Shown here: positions 42,993 through 52,634 of the stretch, one piece after another
How positions within the stretch are numbered: the first letter of the stretch is position 1
Layout of the letters: the number at the start of each line of letters is the position of its first letter
Source: Mucilaginibacter pankratovii
Lineage (GTDB): Bacteria > Bacteroidota > Bacteroidia > Sphingobacteriales > Sphingobacteriaceae
DNA length: 64,000 nucleotides
NCBI RefSeq assembly: GCF_014773265.1
Contig: NZ_JACWMY010000016.1
Coordinates: 112,842-176,841 of the forward strand
Direction: 5' to 3'
Made by a program: the position numbers and the translations under genes
Notes under the pieces: generated by a model
Seen by the model: only the letters and a program-made list of their open reading frames with translations
What the model was told of the DNA's origin: nothing
Databases searched by the model: none

Positions 42993-43430
42993 ATGAAAAA
43001 AAGATTTACTTATCTATTGCCGGCTTTAACCATATTAATAGCGTTAGCAACCAGCTGTTCGCCCAACAAACCAGCCGATCCGGTGCCGGTGCCAACGGGC
43101 ACTTTTAACGGTCAATTTCGTAAATTACACCGTGCTAAGGGCGCAACAAAAATTGATACCACTAAAGCCACTATACAGTTAGTATTGGAAAGCGGGGGCA
43201 CCTATAAGGTATTGGGCGATACAGCTACCCTGCATGCAGGCAGTAAAGGCGGTTATAGTGTAGTTGGAAATGCACTTGCGTTTCAGGATGCAACCTACTC
43301 TGCTTCCGATCCTAAAATACATTTATACGGGTACTATGCTTATTATTACGATAACAGCAGCGTTTTGCAAATGGTGCTCAATAGTTCCGATACGCTCAGC
43401 TTACAATACGACCTTAAAAAGGTAAATTAA
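42993..43430 (+). CDS. Lipoprotein of unknown function
   Basis: 145 aa. Signal with lipobox (IALATSC, Cys22), then a Pro-rich linker (PADPVPVPTGTFNG) and a strand-rich C-terminal part. Not recognised. It lies just before the ECF sigma cluster and has its own terminator. Confidence 0.65.
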   Translation: MKKRFTYLLPALTILIALATSCSPNKPADPVPVPTGTFNGQFRKLHRAKGATKIDTTKATIQLVLESGGTYKVLGDTATLHAGSKGGYSVVGNALAFQDATYSASDPKIHLYGYYAYYYDNSSVLQMVLNSSDTLSLQYDLKKVN

Positions 43431-43452
43431 ACAAACGCATTCAATATTTTTG

Positions 43453-43496
43453 TTCCTGTGGCCACACTTACAACGGTCACAGGAATTTTCTTTTAA
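43453..43496 (+). terminator. Terminator of the lipoprotein gene
   Basis: TTCCTGTG (43453-43460) and CACAGGAA (43478-43485) pair around 17 bases and are followed by TTTTCTTTT. Confidence 0.75.
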
Positions 43497-43571
43497 AATA
43501 CCCGCAACCCGGTGTAGCGTTTTACAATAAACAACCGTAATTATTACACTTAGCAGAACTAATAGTATTTA

Positions 43572-44126
43572 ATGCATCTAACCCACCGCATTACTGAAGA
43601 CGAAATAGTAAGTAAATGCAAAACAGGCAGCCTCAAATACCAGGAATTGCTGTATAAGCAGTTTTACGGCTATGCTATGGGTATAAGCGTGCGCTACAGC
43701 CTTAACCAGGATGATGCCTTAGAAGTTGTAAATGATGCTTTTATAAAAGTGTTTAATAATATAGATACATATAATACCGATAAACCCTTTAGGGCTTGGC
43801 TGCGTACCATAGTGGTAAATACAGCTATAGACAGGCGCCGCAAAGAATTAAAGCACCAGGCCACTACCGACCTGGATAACGCGGTTGGCGTGGGCAGCAG
43901 CGCCAGCGCCATTGAGAGTTTAAACGCACAGGACATTTTAAAGTTGATGAAGCGCCTGCCGCAACTGCAACTTACCATTTTTAACATGTACGAGATAGAT
44001 GGCTACAACCACGATGAGATAGGTAAAATTTTGAACCTGCCGGCCAGTTCATCAAGGGTTTATTTAAGCAGGGCCAAAGATAAGTTAAGGCAGCTATTAA
44101 CAACAGAAACACAAAGCCATGGATGA
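43572..44126 (+). CDS. ECF RNA polymerase sigma factor
   Basis: 184 aa, sigma-70 family without regions 1 and 3. Region 2 (DALEVVNDAFIKVFNNID, RAWLRTIVVNTAIDRRRK) and region 4 (YNHDEIGKILNLPASSSRVY) are complete. It overlaps the next gene by 8 bases; that gene encodes a candidate anti-sigma protein, so the pair probably senses an envelope signal. Confidence 0.92.
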   Translation: MHLTHRITEDEIVSKCKTGSLKYQELLYKQFYGYAMGISVRYSLNQDDALEVVNDAFIKVFNNIDTYNTDKPFRAWLRTIVVNTAIDRRRKELKHQATTDLDNAVGVGSSASAIESLNAQDILKLMKRLPQLQLTIFNMYEIDGYNHDEIGKILNLPASSSRVYLSRAKDKLRQLLTTETQSHG

Positions 44127-45588
44127 GCAGTTTGATGAAAAACTAAAGAGCCGCATCACGGAGGTGTTTGATAATTACGAATTCCCTCCGGCCGATGAAG
44201 CGTGGCTGGAACTCCGCAAAAAGTTCCCGGTGAAACAGGAACGCAAAATTGCCTGGCTTTGGTGGAGTAGCGCCGCAGCTATTTTATTGGTATTTTTAGG
44301 TGTAGGCCTGTGGCTGATCAATAAACCCGATGCAAGCACAAATTTGGCTGTAAACCATAACCAACCACTAAACCACGCTACTAAACAAACCGATAGCGTA
44401 AAACACGCTGAGGCAGTACAAAACAACGTTGCTTCTGCGCAACCGCAGCAGGGCAATATCAATGATACATCAATAAACACTAATAGGGCAACTAAGGGCC
44501 AGGCTTTAACACCGGCGGCATCCGATACCTACATTACCGGGAATAACAAACCGGCAGGGAAGCAATACGCCCCTTTTGGCAATGCCAATGCCCTGCCTGT
44601 TGTTGTAGATGGCAACAAAAACACCAGTATCGCGAAACAAGATCAAAACGCTACCACCGTTGCGGCTACCCCGCCTGTAAACAAACAAGCGCCTGTAAAC
44701 ACAACTACCCTGCCCGATGTACAAAAACCGGCAATTGTTAAAACCGACCAGCAACAGGTGGCCAAAATTGATGTACCTGTTACCATTAACAGCCAAACCG
44801 ACGCAGCAAATGGCAAAGCCAGCCCTGTAATAACAAAGCAGCCTGTTAAAACCATTGATGACCTGTTTAAGGACAGCAAGCCTCAGATAGCACAACAAAA
44901 GGCAGATAAGAAGGAATTAAAGAAAGTAAACTTCAGTGTGTATGCGGCTACTTATATCAACTATGCCGAAGGCAGCGCCAACCAGGTAAACGCCGGTGCG
45001 GGCTTTACTTCGGATATCCGCCTGGGTAAAAGGGTTAAACTTTCTACGGGTATTTCGCTTGCGCAGAATACACTGAGTTATGCCGGGTTGCCGCCGGCAA
45101 CAGGTGTAGATAGCCGGGCATTTGCCGCCGCTGCAGCGCCGGATATTAAACAGAGCGGCTCATTTAGCCCGGCAGCCTCGGTAGCCGAACTAAAAAATTA
45201 TAACGCCAGCCTTGTTGGGTTAGATATCCCTATCAATATTAAATACGAATTTAACCCCGAGAAGAGCGATACCTACGTATCGGCCGGCTTAAGCTCGGGT
45301 ACGTTTATAGATGAGCGCTACACTTACCGGTACGCTTACCACAATAACAGCTTTGGTAACAACAGCGTTACCACGCAGGATCAAACGTCCACGAAAAGTT
45401 TCAACAGTTTTTATTTTGGTAAAACGCTAAATCTTTCTTTCGGCACCGGCTTTCCTATTGGTAAAACAAACCGGCTTGTTATCGAGCCATTTTTGAAATA
45501 CCCGCTTGGCGGCATGGGTACCCAGTCTATCCATTTTGGCTCGGGTGGTGTTAACCTTAAATTCAATTTTAAAGCAACCAAAAAATGA
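44119..45588 (+). CDS. Anti-sigma-like membrane protein fused to an outer-membrane-type beta-barrel
   Basis: 489 aa. The first ~45 residues are a cytosolic acidic helix region (DEQFDEKLKSRITEVFDNYE) fit to hold the sigma factor. One membrane helix follows (~48-66, IAWLWWSSAAAILLVFLGVG), then a ~190-residue linker rich in Asn, Gln, Thr and Lys. The last ~190 residues read as a porin-like beta-barrel (GAGFTSDIRLGKRVKLSTGI to LKFNFK). An inner-membrane helix joined to an outer-membrane-type barrel would bridge the periplasm. It overlaps the sigma gene by 8 bases and the next gene by 4. Confidence 0.7.
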   Translation: MDEQFDEKLKSRITEVFDNYEFPPADEAWLELRKKFPVKQERKIAWLWWSSAAAILLVFLGVGLWLINKPDASTNLAVNHNQPLNHATKQTDSVKHAEAVQNNVASAQPQQGNINDTSINTNRATKGQALTPAASDTYITGNNKPAGKQYAPFGNANALPVVVDGNKNTSIAKQDQNATTVAATPPVNKQAPVNTTTLPDVQKPAIVKTDQQQVAKIDVPVTINSQTDAANGKASPVITKQPVKTIDDLFKDSKPQIAQQKADKKELKKVNFSVYAATYINYAEGSANQVNAGAGFTSDIRLGKRVKLSTGISLAQNTLSYAGLPPATGVDSRAFAAAAAPDIKQSGSFSPAASVAELKNYNASLVGLDIPINIKYEFNPEKSDTYVSAGLSSGTFIDERYTYRYAYHNNSFGNNSVTTQDQTSTKSFNSFYFGKTLNLSFGTGFPIGKTNRLVIEPFLKYPLGGMGTQSIHFGSGGVNLKFNFKATKK

Positions 45589-46313
45589 AGAAACTTCTAC
45601 TAAGCGTTACTTTGGTGTTTGCCTGCATAACGTTATTTGCACAAAAACCGGAGGTTACAGTTGGCGCTTATTCGGGTTTGTTTAGGTACAGCGGTACGTC
45701 TTCCGAGTCGGTTTCATTTATTAATGCCAGCTCAGATAATAACGCTATCAAATCGTATACAAACAACCCCTATGGCAATAAATTTGGTATTGGCTATGGC
45801 ATAGGCGGGCAGGCACAACTGGTTGGCAAGGGCGGATTTCTGGTAGGGCTTCAAGCCGCTTATGAGCAATTAAAAAGCAAGATAGATATTAACAGGGTAA
45901 GCTCCTTTGTTCCGGTTAGCAGCGGCCCTGCTAACAATTTTGATGCTAATGGCAGCACTGCATTAAAAAACAACATTATCAACATTAACCCTTATATAGG
46001 GTACCGCATACCTCTCGCAAAAATAAAGCTTGATATATTGGCGGGAACCGATATTGGTTTCATCAGCAGCACCCACGAAAAAGGCTCGGCTAAAGGTAGT
46101 AACGGTGATACTTACACCACCGACCTTGACCGCACCACTGTAACGGAAGATTTCAGGCTGCGCATTGGCTTTGTCGCCAGTTTGAATAAGTTCAGTCTCA
46201 ATGCCAGCTACGCCAATGGGATATCTAACTACATGGGAGGCTACATCGGCGGCGGATCGCACAATGCACATAGCAAAGTGATAAGGATCGGGCTGGGATA
46301 TAGAATTTTTTAG
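45585..46313 (+). CDS. Outer-membrane beta-barrel protein
   Basis: 242 aa. Signal peptide MKKLLLSVTLVFACITLFAQ, then an 8-strand-type barrel pattern (VTVGAYSGLF, FLVGLQAAYEQL, and the end HSKVIRIGLGYRIF with a terminal aromatic). It shares its start codon region with the end of the anti-sigma gene (ATGA), so it is translated from the same mRNA. Probably a target or partner of the sigma system. Confidence 0.78.
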   Translation: MKKLLLSVTLVFACITLFAQKPEVTVGAYSGLFRYSGTSSESVSFINASSDNNAIKSYTNNPYGNKFGIGYGIGGQAQLVGKGGFLVGLQAAYEQLKSKIDINRVSSFVPVSSGPANNFDANGSTALKNNIININPYIGYRIPLAKIKLDILAGTDIGFISSTHEKGSAKGSNGDTYTTDLDRTTVTEDFRLRIGFVASLNKFSLNASYANGISNYMGGYIGGGSHNAHSKVIRIGLGYRIF

Positions 46314-46421
46314 TGACAGCGGTTAGCGGCTGGAAATTACAAGGGATAAATCCGAATTAATATCTAATAATGAAGGTAAAACTTCGGCATTCGATATTAT
46401 TACCGAAATGAGCTCTTCCTC

Positions 46422-47642
46422 CTACTTAAACCTTATCGCCTTCACCGGCGAGATGCGGCTAACCAGCATACTCGGCACAATCAATACCAGCAGGCATACT
46501 ACAAGCGTACCTATATTTAACAAGATCACGTCGCTTATTTCGATTTGGATCGGTACGAAGGTCATGTAATAACTCGCCGGGTCCAGTTTAAAAAAGTGGG
46601 TGTACAGCTGAAAGTAACCTAAGCCAAGGCCCAATAAATTACCCAGCAACAGCCCTATCCCTATCAGGTACGCTGCGTTGTACAGAAAAACCTTTTGGAT
46701 AACCCAGTTGCGCGCGCCCATGGCCTTAAACATACCTATCATAGCTGTTCGCTCCAGTATCATGATCAGCAGGGCCGATATCATATTAATAACCGCTACC
46801 ACCGTCATCAGTACCAACATTACAACCGTATTTACATCCAGCAGGCCCAGCCATTCAAATATGGCGGGGTAATTTTCAAACACCGTGTACGATTTTAGCA
46901 GGATAGGTAACTTGTTGTCTATCCAGTTGGCCGTGGAGTTTATCCTGTCGAAATCGGCCACGCGCACTTCGTAGCCGCCAATTTCGCCTTTGCTCCAATC
47001 GTTAAGGCGTTTTATCAGATTGATGTCGCCAATAATAAAAGTTTTATCCACCTCATCCACACCAATGCTAAAGATACCTTTTATGGTTAGTTTTCGCCTG
47101 CGCGGGGTTTCCTGTATAAAGTAGATGATGAGGTCATCGCCGACCTTTAGCCTGAGGCGGTTAGCTGTCACCTGCGATATCATCACCTGCTTCATGGCTT
47201 CGGCGCTGTCTCTAAAATCTATCACGGTACCGGCTACCAGCGCTTTTTTAATATACTTCCAGTCGTAATTTTTATCAACGCCCTTCATCACCACGCCTTC
47301 TATTTCGCCGTTGGCCTTAATAATTCCGGGCTTGGTGGCATAGGGGTTTATGGCGGTGATGTATTTATTGGTTTTTAGTTTTGTGGGGAGGTCGGCCTCC
47401 GGGATAAAGGAGGAGTTTTCGTAAGAATTGTTCAGGTCGGATTTTACGATCTGCACATCGCCGGCAAAACCGCGAACTTTTCCGCGGATCTCCTGTTTAA
47501 ATCCTCTGATAACGGCCAGCGAAAGAATCATCACCCCAAGCCCCAGCATAATGCCAACGATAGCGATGCGTACAATTAATTTTGAAAATGTACGCTTACT
47601 CTTTAGTGTAATGCGGCTTGATATAAAACGGGCGAAACTCAA
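46422..47642 (-). CDS. FtsX-like permease, LolC/LolE type
   Basis: 406 aa with four membrane helices: one near the N terminus (~16-40) and three at the end, enclosing a large periplasmic domain. The start LSFARFISSRITLKSKRTF is followed by VRIAIVGIMLGLGVMILSLA, and the last loop has MIGMFKAMGARNWVIQK. Relatives release lipoproteins from the inner membrane with an ATPase. No ATG fits; I place the start at a TTG (47642) where homologue-like sequence begins. A TTG at 47693 is the longer option. No ATPase gene adjoins. Confidence 0.82.
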   Translation of the reverse strand: MSFARFISSRITLKSKRTFSKLIVRIAIVGIMLGLGVMILSLAVIRGFKQEIRGKVRGFAGDVQIVKSDLNNSYENSSFIPEADLPTKLKTNKYITAINPYATKPGIIKANGEIEGVVMKGVDKNYDWKYIKKALVAGTVIDFRDSAEAMKQVMISQVTANRLRLKVGDDLIIYFIQETPRRRKLTIKGIFSIGVDEVDKTFIIGDINLIKRLNDWSKGEIGGYEVRVADFDRINSTANWIDNKLPILLKSYTVFENYPAIFEWLGLLDVNTVVMLVLMTVVAVINMISALLIMILERTAMIGMFKAMGARNWVIQKVFLYNAAYLIGIGLLLGNLLGLGLGYFQLYTHFFKLDPASYYMTFVPIQIEISDVILLNIGTLVVCLLVLIVPSMLVSRISPVKAIRFK

Positions 47643-47727
47643 TGCTGAATGATTTTTGTACCTTCGCAAATATGCGTTTTTAAGGTTAAACAAGCCGCTT
47701 TTAAATTTGCTTTAAGTTGATAAATTT

Positions 47728-48957
47728 ATGATGAGGATAAAAATATTGCTGCCCGCCGCCGTTATTTGCTGCCTTTTTTTTACCTGCGATAACCTGGCGC
47801 AAACACCCAAAAGAGAGCGCAAGCTGGCCATTAAAAAATTAACACCTCTGCTTATCCCGGCCGCCGACCAGGTGCCTGTTTACCTCGATTACTTGAAAGG
47901 TAAAAACATAGGGATGCTGGTAAACCAAACATCAATTATCGGCCCCCGGAAAGTGCCCGTGGTTGATAGCCTGCTGAAACTGGGTGTGGCGGTGAAAAAG
48001 ATATTCGGGCCCGAGCACGGCATCAGGGGCAATGCCGCTAACGGCGCCACCATAAACGACAGTACCGACCCGGTGACCGGCCTGCCCGCTATTTCGCTCT
48101 ATGGCAAGCATTATAAACCAACCGCGGAGGACCTGAAAGGCCTGGACCTGATGATATTTGATGTGCAGGATGTGGGCACGCGTTTTTATACCTACATATC
48201 CACCCTGCACTACGTAATGGAGGCCTGCGCCGAAAATAACATCGAGCTGATGATATTAGACCGCCCAAACCCCAATGGCTATTTTGTAGACGGACCAACG
48301 CTGGACACCGCCTTCCGCTCGTTTGTGGGGATGCACCCTATCCCCGTAGTACACGGGATGACCATTGGTGAATATGCCCAGATGATAAATGGCGAGGGCT
48401 GGCTGAAGAACAAGGTGCAATGCAGGCTTAAGATCTTTAAAGTTGCAAATTACACCCACGATAAGCCTTATAAATTACCTGTTGGCCCATCGCCAAATTT
48501 AAATTCAGACCAGTCTATATTATTGTACCCGCACATCTGTTTTTTTGAGGGCACCAACATTAGTTTGGGCCGGGGAACCATGGAGCCCTTCCAGATCCTG
48601 GGTAGCCCCTTGCTTAAAGGAAAGTACCCTTTTTCGTTTAAACCGGTGAGTATCCCGGGCATGAGCGATAATCCGCCCCTAAAAGACCAAATTTGTTATG
48701 GAATTAGCTTAAAAGATTATAATACCGACACCCTAAGGCAACAGAAAAAGCTTAACTTAGCGTGGCTGATCAGCTTTTATAAAGCGTACCCCGATAAGGA
48801 ACACTTTTTTATAGCCTACTTCAACAAACTTGCCGGCAACGATGTGCTGAAAAAGCAGATCATAGCCGGTAAAACGGAGGCTGAAATAAGACAAAGCTGG
48901 GAGCCTGCCCTATCAAATTTCAAGGTAACACGCAGCAAGTACCTGCTGTACAAATAG
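47728..48957 (+). CDS. Exo-beta-N-acetylmuramidase NamZ-like (DUF1343)
   Basis: 409 aa, predicted lipoprotein or exported (LFFTC near residue 20). The DUF1343 signature is strong: IGMLVNQTSIIG, KKIFGPEHGIRG, MIFDVQDVGTRFYTYISTLH, LDRPNPNGYFVDGP and GTNISLGRGTMEPFQ. Characterised members remove terminal N-acetylmuramic acid from peptidoglycan fragments. With the amidase at 38395 it hints at cell-wall recycling, though they are 9 kb apart. Confidence 0.9.
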   Translation: MMRIKILLPAAVICCLFFTCDNLAQTPKRERKLAIKKLTPLLIPAADQVPVYLDYLKGKNIGMLVNQTSIIGPRKVPVVDSLLKLGVAVKKIFGPEHGIRGNAANGATINDSTDPVTGLPAISLYGKHYKPTAEDLKGLDLMIFDVQDVGTRFYTYISTLHYVMEACAENNIELMILDRPNPNGYFVDGPTLDTAFRSFVGMHPIPVVHGMTIGEYAQMINGEGWLKNKVQCRLKIFKVANYTHDKPYKLPVGPSPNLNSDQSILLYPHICFFEGTNISLGRGTMEPFQILGSPLLKGKYPFSFKPVSIPGMSDNPPLKDQICYGISLKDYNTDTLRQQKKLNLAWLISFYKAYPDKEHFFIAYFNKLAGNDVLKKQIIAGKTEAEIRQSWEPALSNFKVTRSKYLLYK

Positions 48958-49027
48958 CAGCCGCGGTTGAACACCGCAACGCTATTAAGCTCTTTTTTAT
49001 TTTGCTACATCTTAATCTTATAAGCAG

Positions 49028-49945
49028 ATGAGAATTATTTTTATGGGTACCCCCCAGTTTGCCGTTGCGTCGCTCGATGCTTTAATAACCGCCGGTTGCG
49101 ATGTTGTGGCCGTTATTACCGCGCCCGATAAACCCGCAGGCCGGGGCCAGAAAGTAAACGAATCTGCCGTAAAACAATATGCCGTGGCCAATCACCTGAA
49201 AGTGCTGCAGCCCGAAAAACTAAAGAACCCCGATTTTTTAAAAGAACTGGAAGCCCTGAAAGCCGATCTGCAGGTAGTGGTTGCTTTCCGGATGCTGCCC
49301 GAGGTGGTTTGGAATATGCCCCCAAAGGGCACTATCAACCTGCACGCCTCGCTGTTGCCCCAATACCGTGGTGCTGCGCCTATTAACTGGGCCATCATCA
49401 ACGGCGAAAAAGAAAGCGGCGTTACCACGTTTTTCCTTACCCATGATATTGATACCGGGCACATCCTCTTTACCGAAAAGGTTACCCTGAAAGGTACCGA
49501 AACCGCCGGCGACCTGCACGACTGGCTGATGAACAAAGGCGCAGGCTTACTGGTAAAAACCGTAAAAGGGATAGAAAGCGGCCGCTACAGCCAGCATCCG
49601 CAGGACCATTTTACCGAAGGCGTCGAACTGAAACACGCGCCAAAACTATTTAAGGAAGATTGCCTGGTAGATTTCAATCAGCCCGCCGAACAGGTTTACA
49701 ACCGTATCCGTGGTTTAAGCCCCTCGCCTACTGCCTACACCACTATCGATGGTAAGGTGCTGAAAATATACAACGCTACCTTTGAGGTAACCGAACCGGG
49801 CGTATCTGCCGGGGCCTTTGTAACCGATAACAAAACCCACCTGAAATTCACCACCCCTGATGGTTACGTAAGCGTTACCGATGTGCAGCTGGAAGGCAAA
49901 AAACGCATGGGTATTGAGGAATTTTTGAGGGGAAATAAATTTTAA
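49028..49945 (+). CDS. fmt: Methionyl-tRNA formyltransferase
   Basis: 305 aa. Adds the formyl group to initiator Met-tRNA. N-terminal Rossmann start MRIIFMGTPQFAVASLDAL, folate-binding signature NLHASLLPQYRGAAPINWAI with the catalytic Asn/His, and the C-terminal OB-like domain from ~210 (YNRIRGLSPSPTAYT). Full length. It converges with a lipoprotein gene. Confidence 0.95.
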   Translation: MRIIFMGTPQFAVASLDALITAGCDVVAVITAPDKPAGRGQKVNESAVKQYAVANHLKVLQPEKLKNPDFLKELEALKADLQVVVAFRMLPEVVWNMPPKGTINLHASLLPQYRGAAPINWAIINGEKESGVTTFFLTHDIDTGHILFTEKVTLKGTETAGDLHDWLMNKGAGLLVKTVKGIESGRYSQHPQDHFTEGVELKHAPKLFKEDCLVDFNQPAEQVYNRIRGLSPSPTAYTTIDGKVLKIYNATFEVTEPGVSAGAFVTDNKTHLKFTTPDGYVSVTDVQLEGKKRMGIEEFLRGNKF

Positions 49946-49954
49946 AGGCCTCCG

Positions 49955-50590
49955 TTAATTACCACCGTATTTTTTAACTAAAGCCTGCGTTTTATTGTTC
50001 AGCCTTTTTGCCTCATCAGATAGTTTTTGCACCGGTTTTATGCCTGGCATGTTTTTATCCTGGTAGGTTTCTATAACCGGCAGCGTGGCCACCAGTTTAA
50101 GTGCCTGGTGGTAATCCTCCATAATTCGGGATTCCTTATCCGCGTTTGCTATCAACATGGAAAAACGGCTCGTTTTTTTCTGGAGTTTATTTTTACTTGC
50201 CTCCAGCAACAAACCCAATCTTTGTTTTAAAACCGAATCCTTAATACTTAGCAGCAATGAGTTAGCTGATGAGTAATAACTATCGGATTTTGCGTAGTAG
50301 TTATCAAAAGCTTCAACACTGTCTGTGCGTGCCGCATAAAATTCTTTCAGCTGGCTCTCCAGCGTTTGCAATTCGGGTTGTTTTTCGGCCAGATCATTAT
50401 ATAATTCATCCACCAAAGATCCATCTGAGAAACGCCTTACATCGCTTTTTACCAACAGAGCGGCGGACGATTTATCCTTTAAAGGTTCGGGAACTTCGGC
50501 TTTGCCGGCATCTGCTTTTTCAACTTCGCGGCCACAGCCGAGGAAGCAAACACAAAGTAATAGGACAGGTAATAAGGTTTTGGTTGTCAT
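49955..50590 (-). CDS. Helical lipoprotein of unknown function
   Basis: 211 aa. Lipobox CFLGC (MTTKTLLPVLLLCVCFLGC), then an almost wholly helical, charged chain (LVDELYNDLAEKQPELQTLE, NKLQKKTSRFSMLIANADKE) that may form a coiled bundle. Not recognised. I start at 50590 to place the lipobox properly. Confidence 0.68.
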   Translation of the reverse strand: MTTKTLLPVLLLCVCFLGCGREVEKADAGKAEVPEPLKDKSSAALLVKSDVRRFSDGSLVDELYNDLAEKQPELQTLESQLKEFYAARTDSVEAFDNYYAKSDSYYSSANSLLLSIKDSVLKQRLGLLLEASKNKLQKKTSRFSMLIANADKESRIMEDYHQALKLVATLPVIETYQDKNMPGIKPVQKLSDEAKRLNNKTQALVKKYGGN

Positions 50591-50703
50591 GCTTAAAGAT
50601 ATATTAATTTGATTGTAAAATCCACGGATTGTTACCCGGGAATTTGGATAAAACAACTGGCGCAAAAATTCAAAACCTTACTTTTGCTGTTTATTTTTCT
50701 ACC

Positions 50704-51498
50704 ATGAGGAATCAGAACGCAAGAATAAGGCAATTAAAGAACGAAATAGAACCGCTCCGCGCGCAACTTATAGCCCACCCGCTTTACCATAACATTAATA
50801 CGAAAGATGACCTGCATGTATTTATGCAGCACCACATTTTCGCGGTATGGGATTTTATGTCGCTACTGAAAGCTTTGCAGCAAAATTTAACCTGCACTAC
50901 CCTGCCCTGGATGCCCGTTGGCAACGCCAATACCCGCTACCTCATCAACGAAATTGTAACCGGCGAAGAAAGCGATGTGGACCATACCGGCGAGCGCACC
51001 AGCCATTTCGAACTATATTTAAAAGCCATGGAACAGGCGGGGTGCGATGCATCGGCTATACTGTCGTTGTTTAAGCAACTGAGCATCTACCCAAATGTGA
51101 CCGATGCCTTAGCAAACGTAGATATTCCTGTCGCCGCCCGCGAATTTGTAACGCACACCTTTGATGTAATAGCCGCGGCTAAAAGCCACCTCACTGCCGC
51201 CGTGTTCACCTTCGGTCGCGAGGATCTGATACCCGGTATGTTTATAGAAATGGTGAAGAAGTTAAACGGCCAGTTGCCCGGCAAAGTAGAGATCCTGCTC
51301 TACTACCTGGAACGCCACATAGAGGTAGACGGCGACCACCATTCCCAACTCGCCTACCAGATGACCGCCGAACTCTGCGGAGACGACGACAACAAATGGA
51401 TGGAAGCTACAACGTCTGTTAAGGCAGCCCTGCAAGCAAGGTTAGCCTTATGGGATGGGATATTGGCAGGGATAAGGATGGGGGTTTTGGAAGGGTAA
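50704..51498 (+). CDS. DUF3050 protein (haem-oxygenase-like fold)
   Basis: 264 aa of the DUF3050 family. Conserved pieces are HPLYHNINTKDDLHVFMQHH, FAVWDFMSLLKALQ, NEIVTGEESDVD and YLERHIEVDGDHHSQL, with His and Glu residues placed as in helical haem-oxygenase-like diiron proteins. The activity is not established. I start at 50704. Confidence 0.87.
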   Translation: MRNQNARIRQLKNEIEPLRAQLIAHPLYHNINTKDDLHVFMQHHIFAVWDFMSLLKALQQNLTCTTLPWMPVGNANTRYLINEIVTGEESDVDHTGERTSHFELYLKAMEQAGCDASAILSLFKQLSIYPNVTDALANVDIPVAAREFVTHTFDVIAAAKSHLTAAVFTFGREDLIPGMFIEMVKKLNGQLPGKVEILLYYLERHIEVDGDHHSQLAYQMTAELCGDDDNKWMEATTSVKAALQARLALWDGILAGIRMGVLEG

Positions 51499-51508
51499 TT
51501 CCCACCGT

Positions 51509-51644
51509 GTCATTCCGAGGGAAGCGTAGCGACGAGGAATCTTGTTGTTCTTGCTAAGTCTCGTTGCTGCAAAGTCATGAACTTGGTGGTGAGCCTTGCA
51601 CAGCTAACAAGATTTCTCCCTCGCTATCGCTTGGTCGAAATGAC
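51509..51644. repeat. GTCATT-CGAG repeat element, copy 1
   Basis: Ends GTCATTCCGA and TCGAAATGAC are near-inverted, bounding ~136 bases with AAGCGTAGCGACGAGGAAT and GATTTCTCCCTCGC arms. Same class as the elements at 54899-54994 and 57222-57350. Confidence 0.65.
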
Positions 51645-51663
51645 AACGTGTTATTGTTTTCCC

Positions 51664-52500
51664 CTACAACTTATTCAACTCATCCATCAACCCTTTGCTT
51701 ACGCGGTTGAAATAACGTTTTACGCCGTAACCCATTACCCATTGTATTCCGCTGGTGGCGTTGGTTAAAAACACTTCATCGGCTTCGTTTAATATCTCGG
51801 GATTGATCTGGGCTTCGGTAATGGGGATACCGCTATCCTGGGCCAATTTAATCACTACCTGGCGCATTACGCCTTCCACACAGCCTTCGCTAAGGGCGGG
51901 GGAGTACAGGTGGTTTTGGTACCAAACAAAAATATTGGCAGCCCCAGCCTCGCATAAAAAACCGTTTGCATTCAGCAGGAAAACCTCATCAAGCTTATTT
52001 TGCTGTTTAAACAAACCCGCCATTACATACAGCAGCGAGTTGCAAGTTTTTATGGTAGACAAGTAATTAAGCGGCTTGGGCAATTCGCTGTAAATATCCA
52101 TAATGAGGCCGCGCTCATTCAAAAAATAGCGGGGTTCCTCAAAAGGGGTTATCTCCATGCAAAAACCCATTTTATTTTGGCTGGGCGTATACAGGCCCTC
52201 GGCGTCCCGATAAACGGTAAGACGTACGCGGCCATGGCGGATCTTATTACGGCGGCCAAGCTGCTCCACCTGCTCGCGCAAAAACCAGGTATCGGCCTGC
52301 GAGTAGCCATCTATCTTAAGCGCCTTCATACCGCGCTGCAGGCGTTCGGCATGCAGTTCGGCAAATTGCAGTTTGCCCTTCATCAGGCGCATACTCTCAA
52401 ACAGCCCGTCGCCATACTTAAAGCCGCGGTTGGCAATGGTAAGCAATATGCTATCTTCTGGGAGTATTTCGCCGTTAAAATTGATGTACCTGGCCGACAT
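51664..52500 (-). CDS. Class IV PLP aminotransferase (branched-chain or ADC lyase type)
   Basis: 278 aa. Fold type IV with the start NRGFKYGDGLFESMRLMKG, the PLP lysine in LSTIKTCNSLLYV (K151), and the phosphate-binding GFLCEAGAANIFVW. It could be branched-chain aminotransferase, D-amino-acid aminotransferase or aminodeoxychorismate lyase (pabC); the sequence alone does not decide. No folate or branched-chain genes adjoin. Confidence 0.88.
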   Translation of the reverse strand: MSARYINFNGEILPEDSILLTIANRGFKYGDGLFESMRLMKGKLQFAELHAERLQRGMKALKIDGYSQADTWFLREQVEQLGRRNKIRHGRVRLTVYRDAEGLYTPSQNKMGFCMEITPFEEPRYFLNERGLIMDIYSELPKPLNYLSTIKTCNSLLYVMAGLFKQQNKLDEVFLLNANGFLCEAGAANIFVWYQNHLYSPALSEGCVEGVMRQVVIKLAQDSGIPITEAQINPEILNEADEVFLTNATSGIQWVMGYGVKRYFNRVSKGLMDELNKL

Positions 52501-52634
52501 TTTAAGATTTGAGGTATGAGATTTTAGATGTGAGAATTGCGCCGTTATTTAACATCTGCAAACTTAAAAAATTATCAAAATATTAAGTTTTATTTTGGCT
52601 ATCAACCAGCAAAAGTGGCATTTGTTCTCATCCC

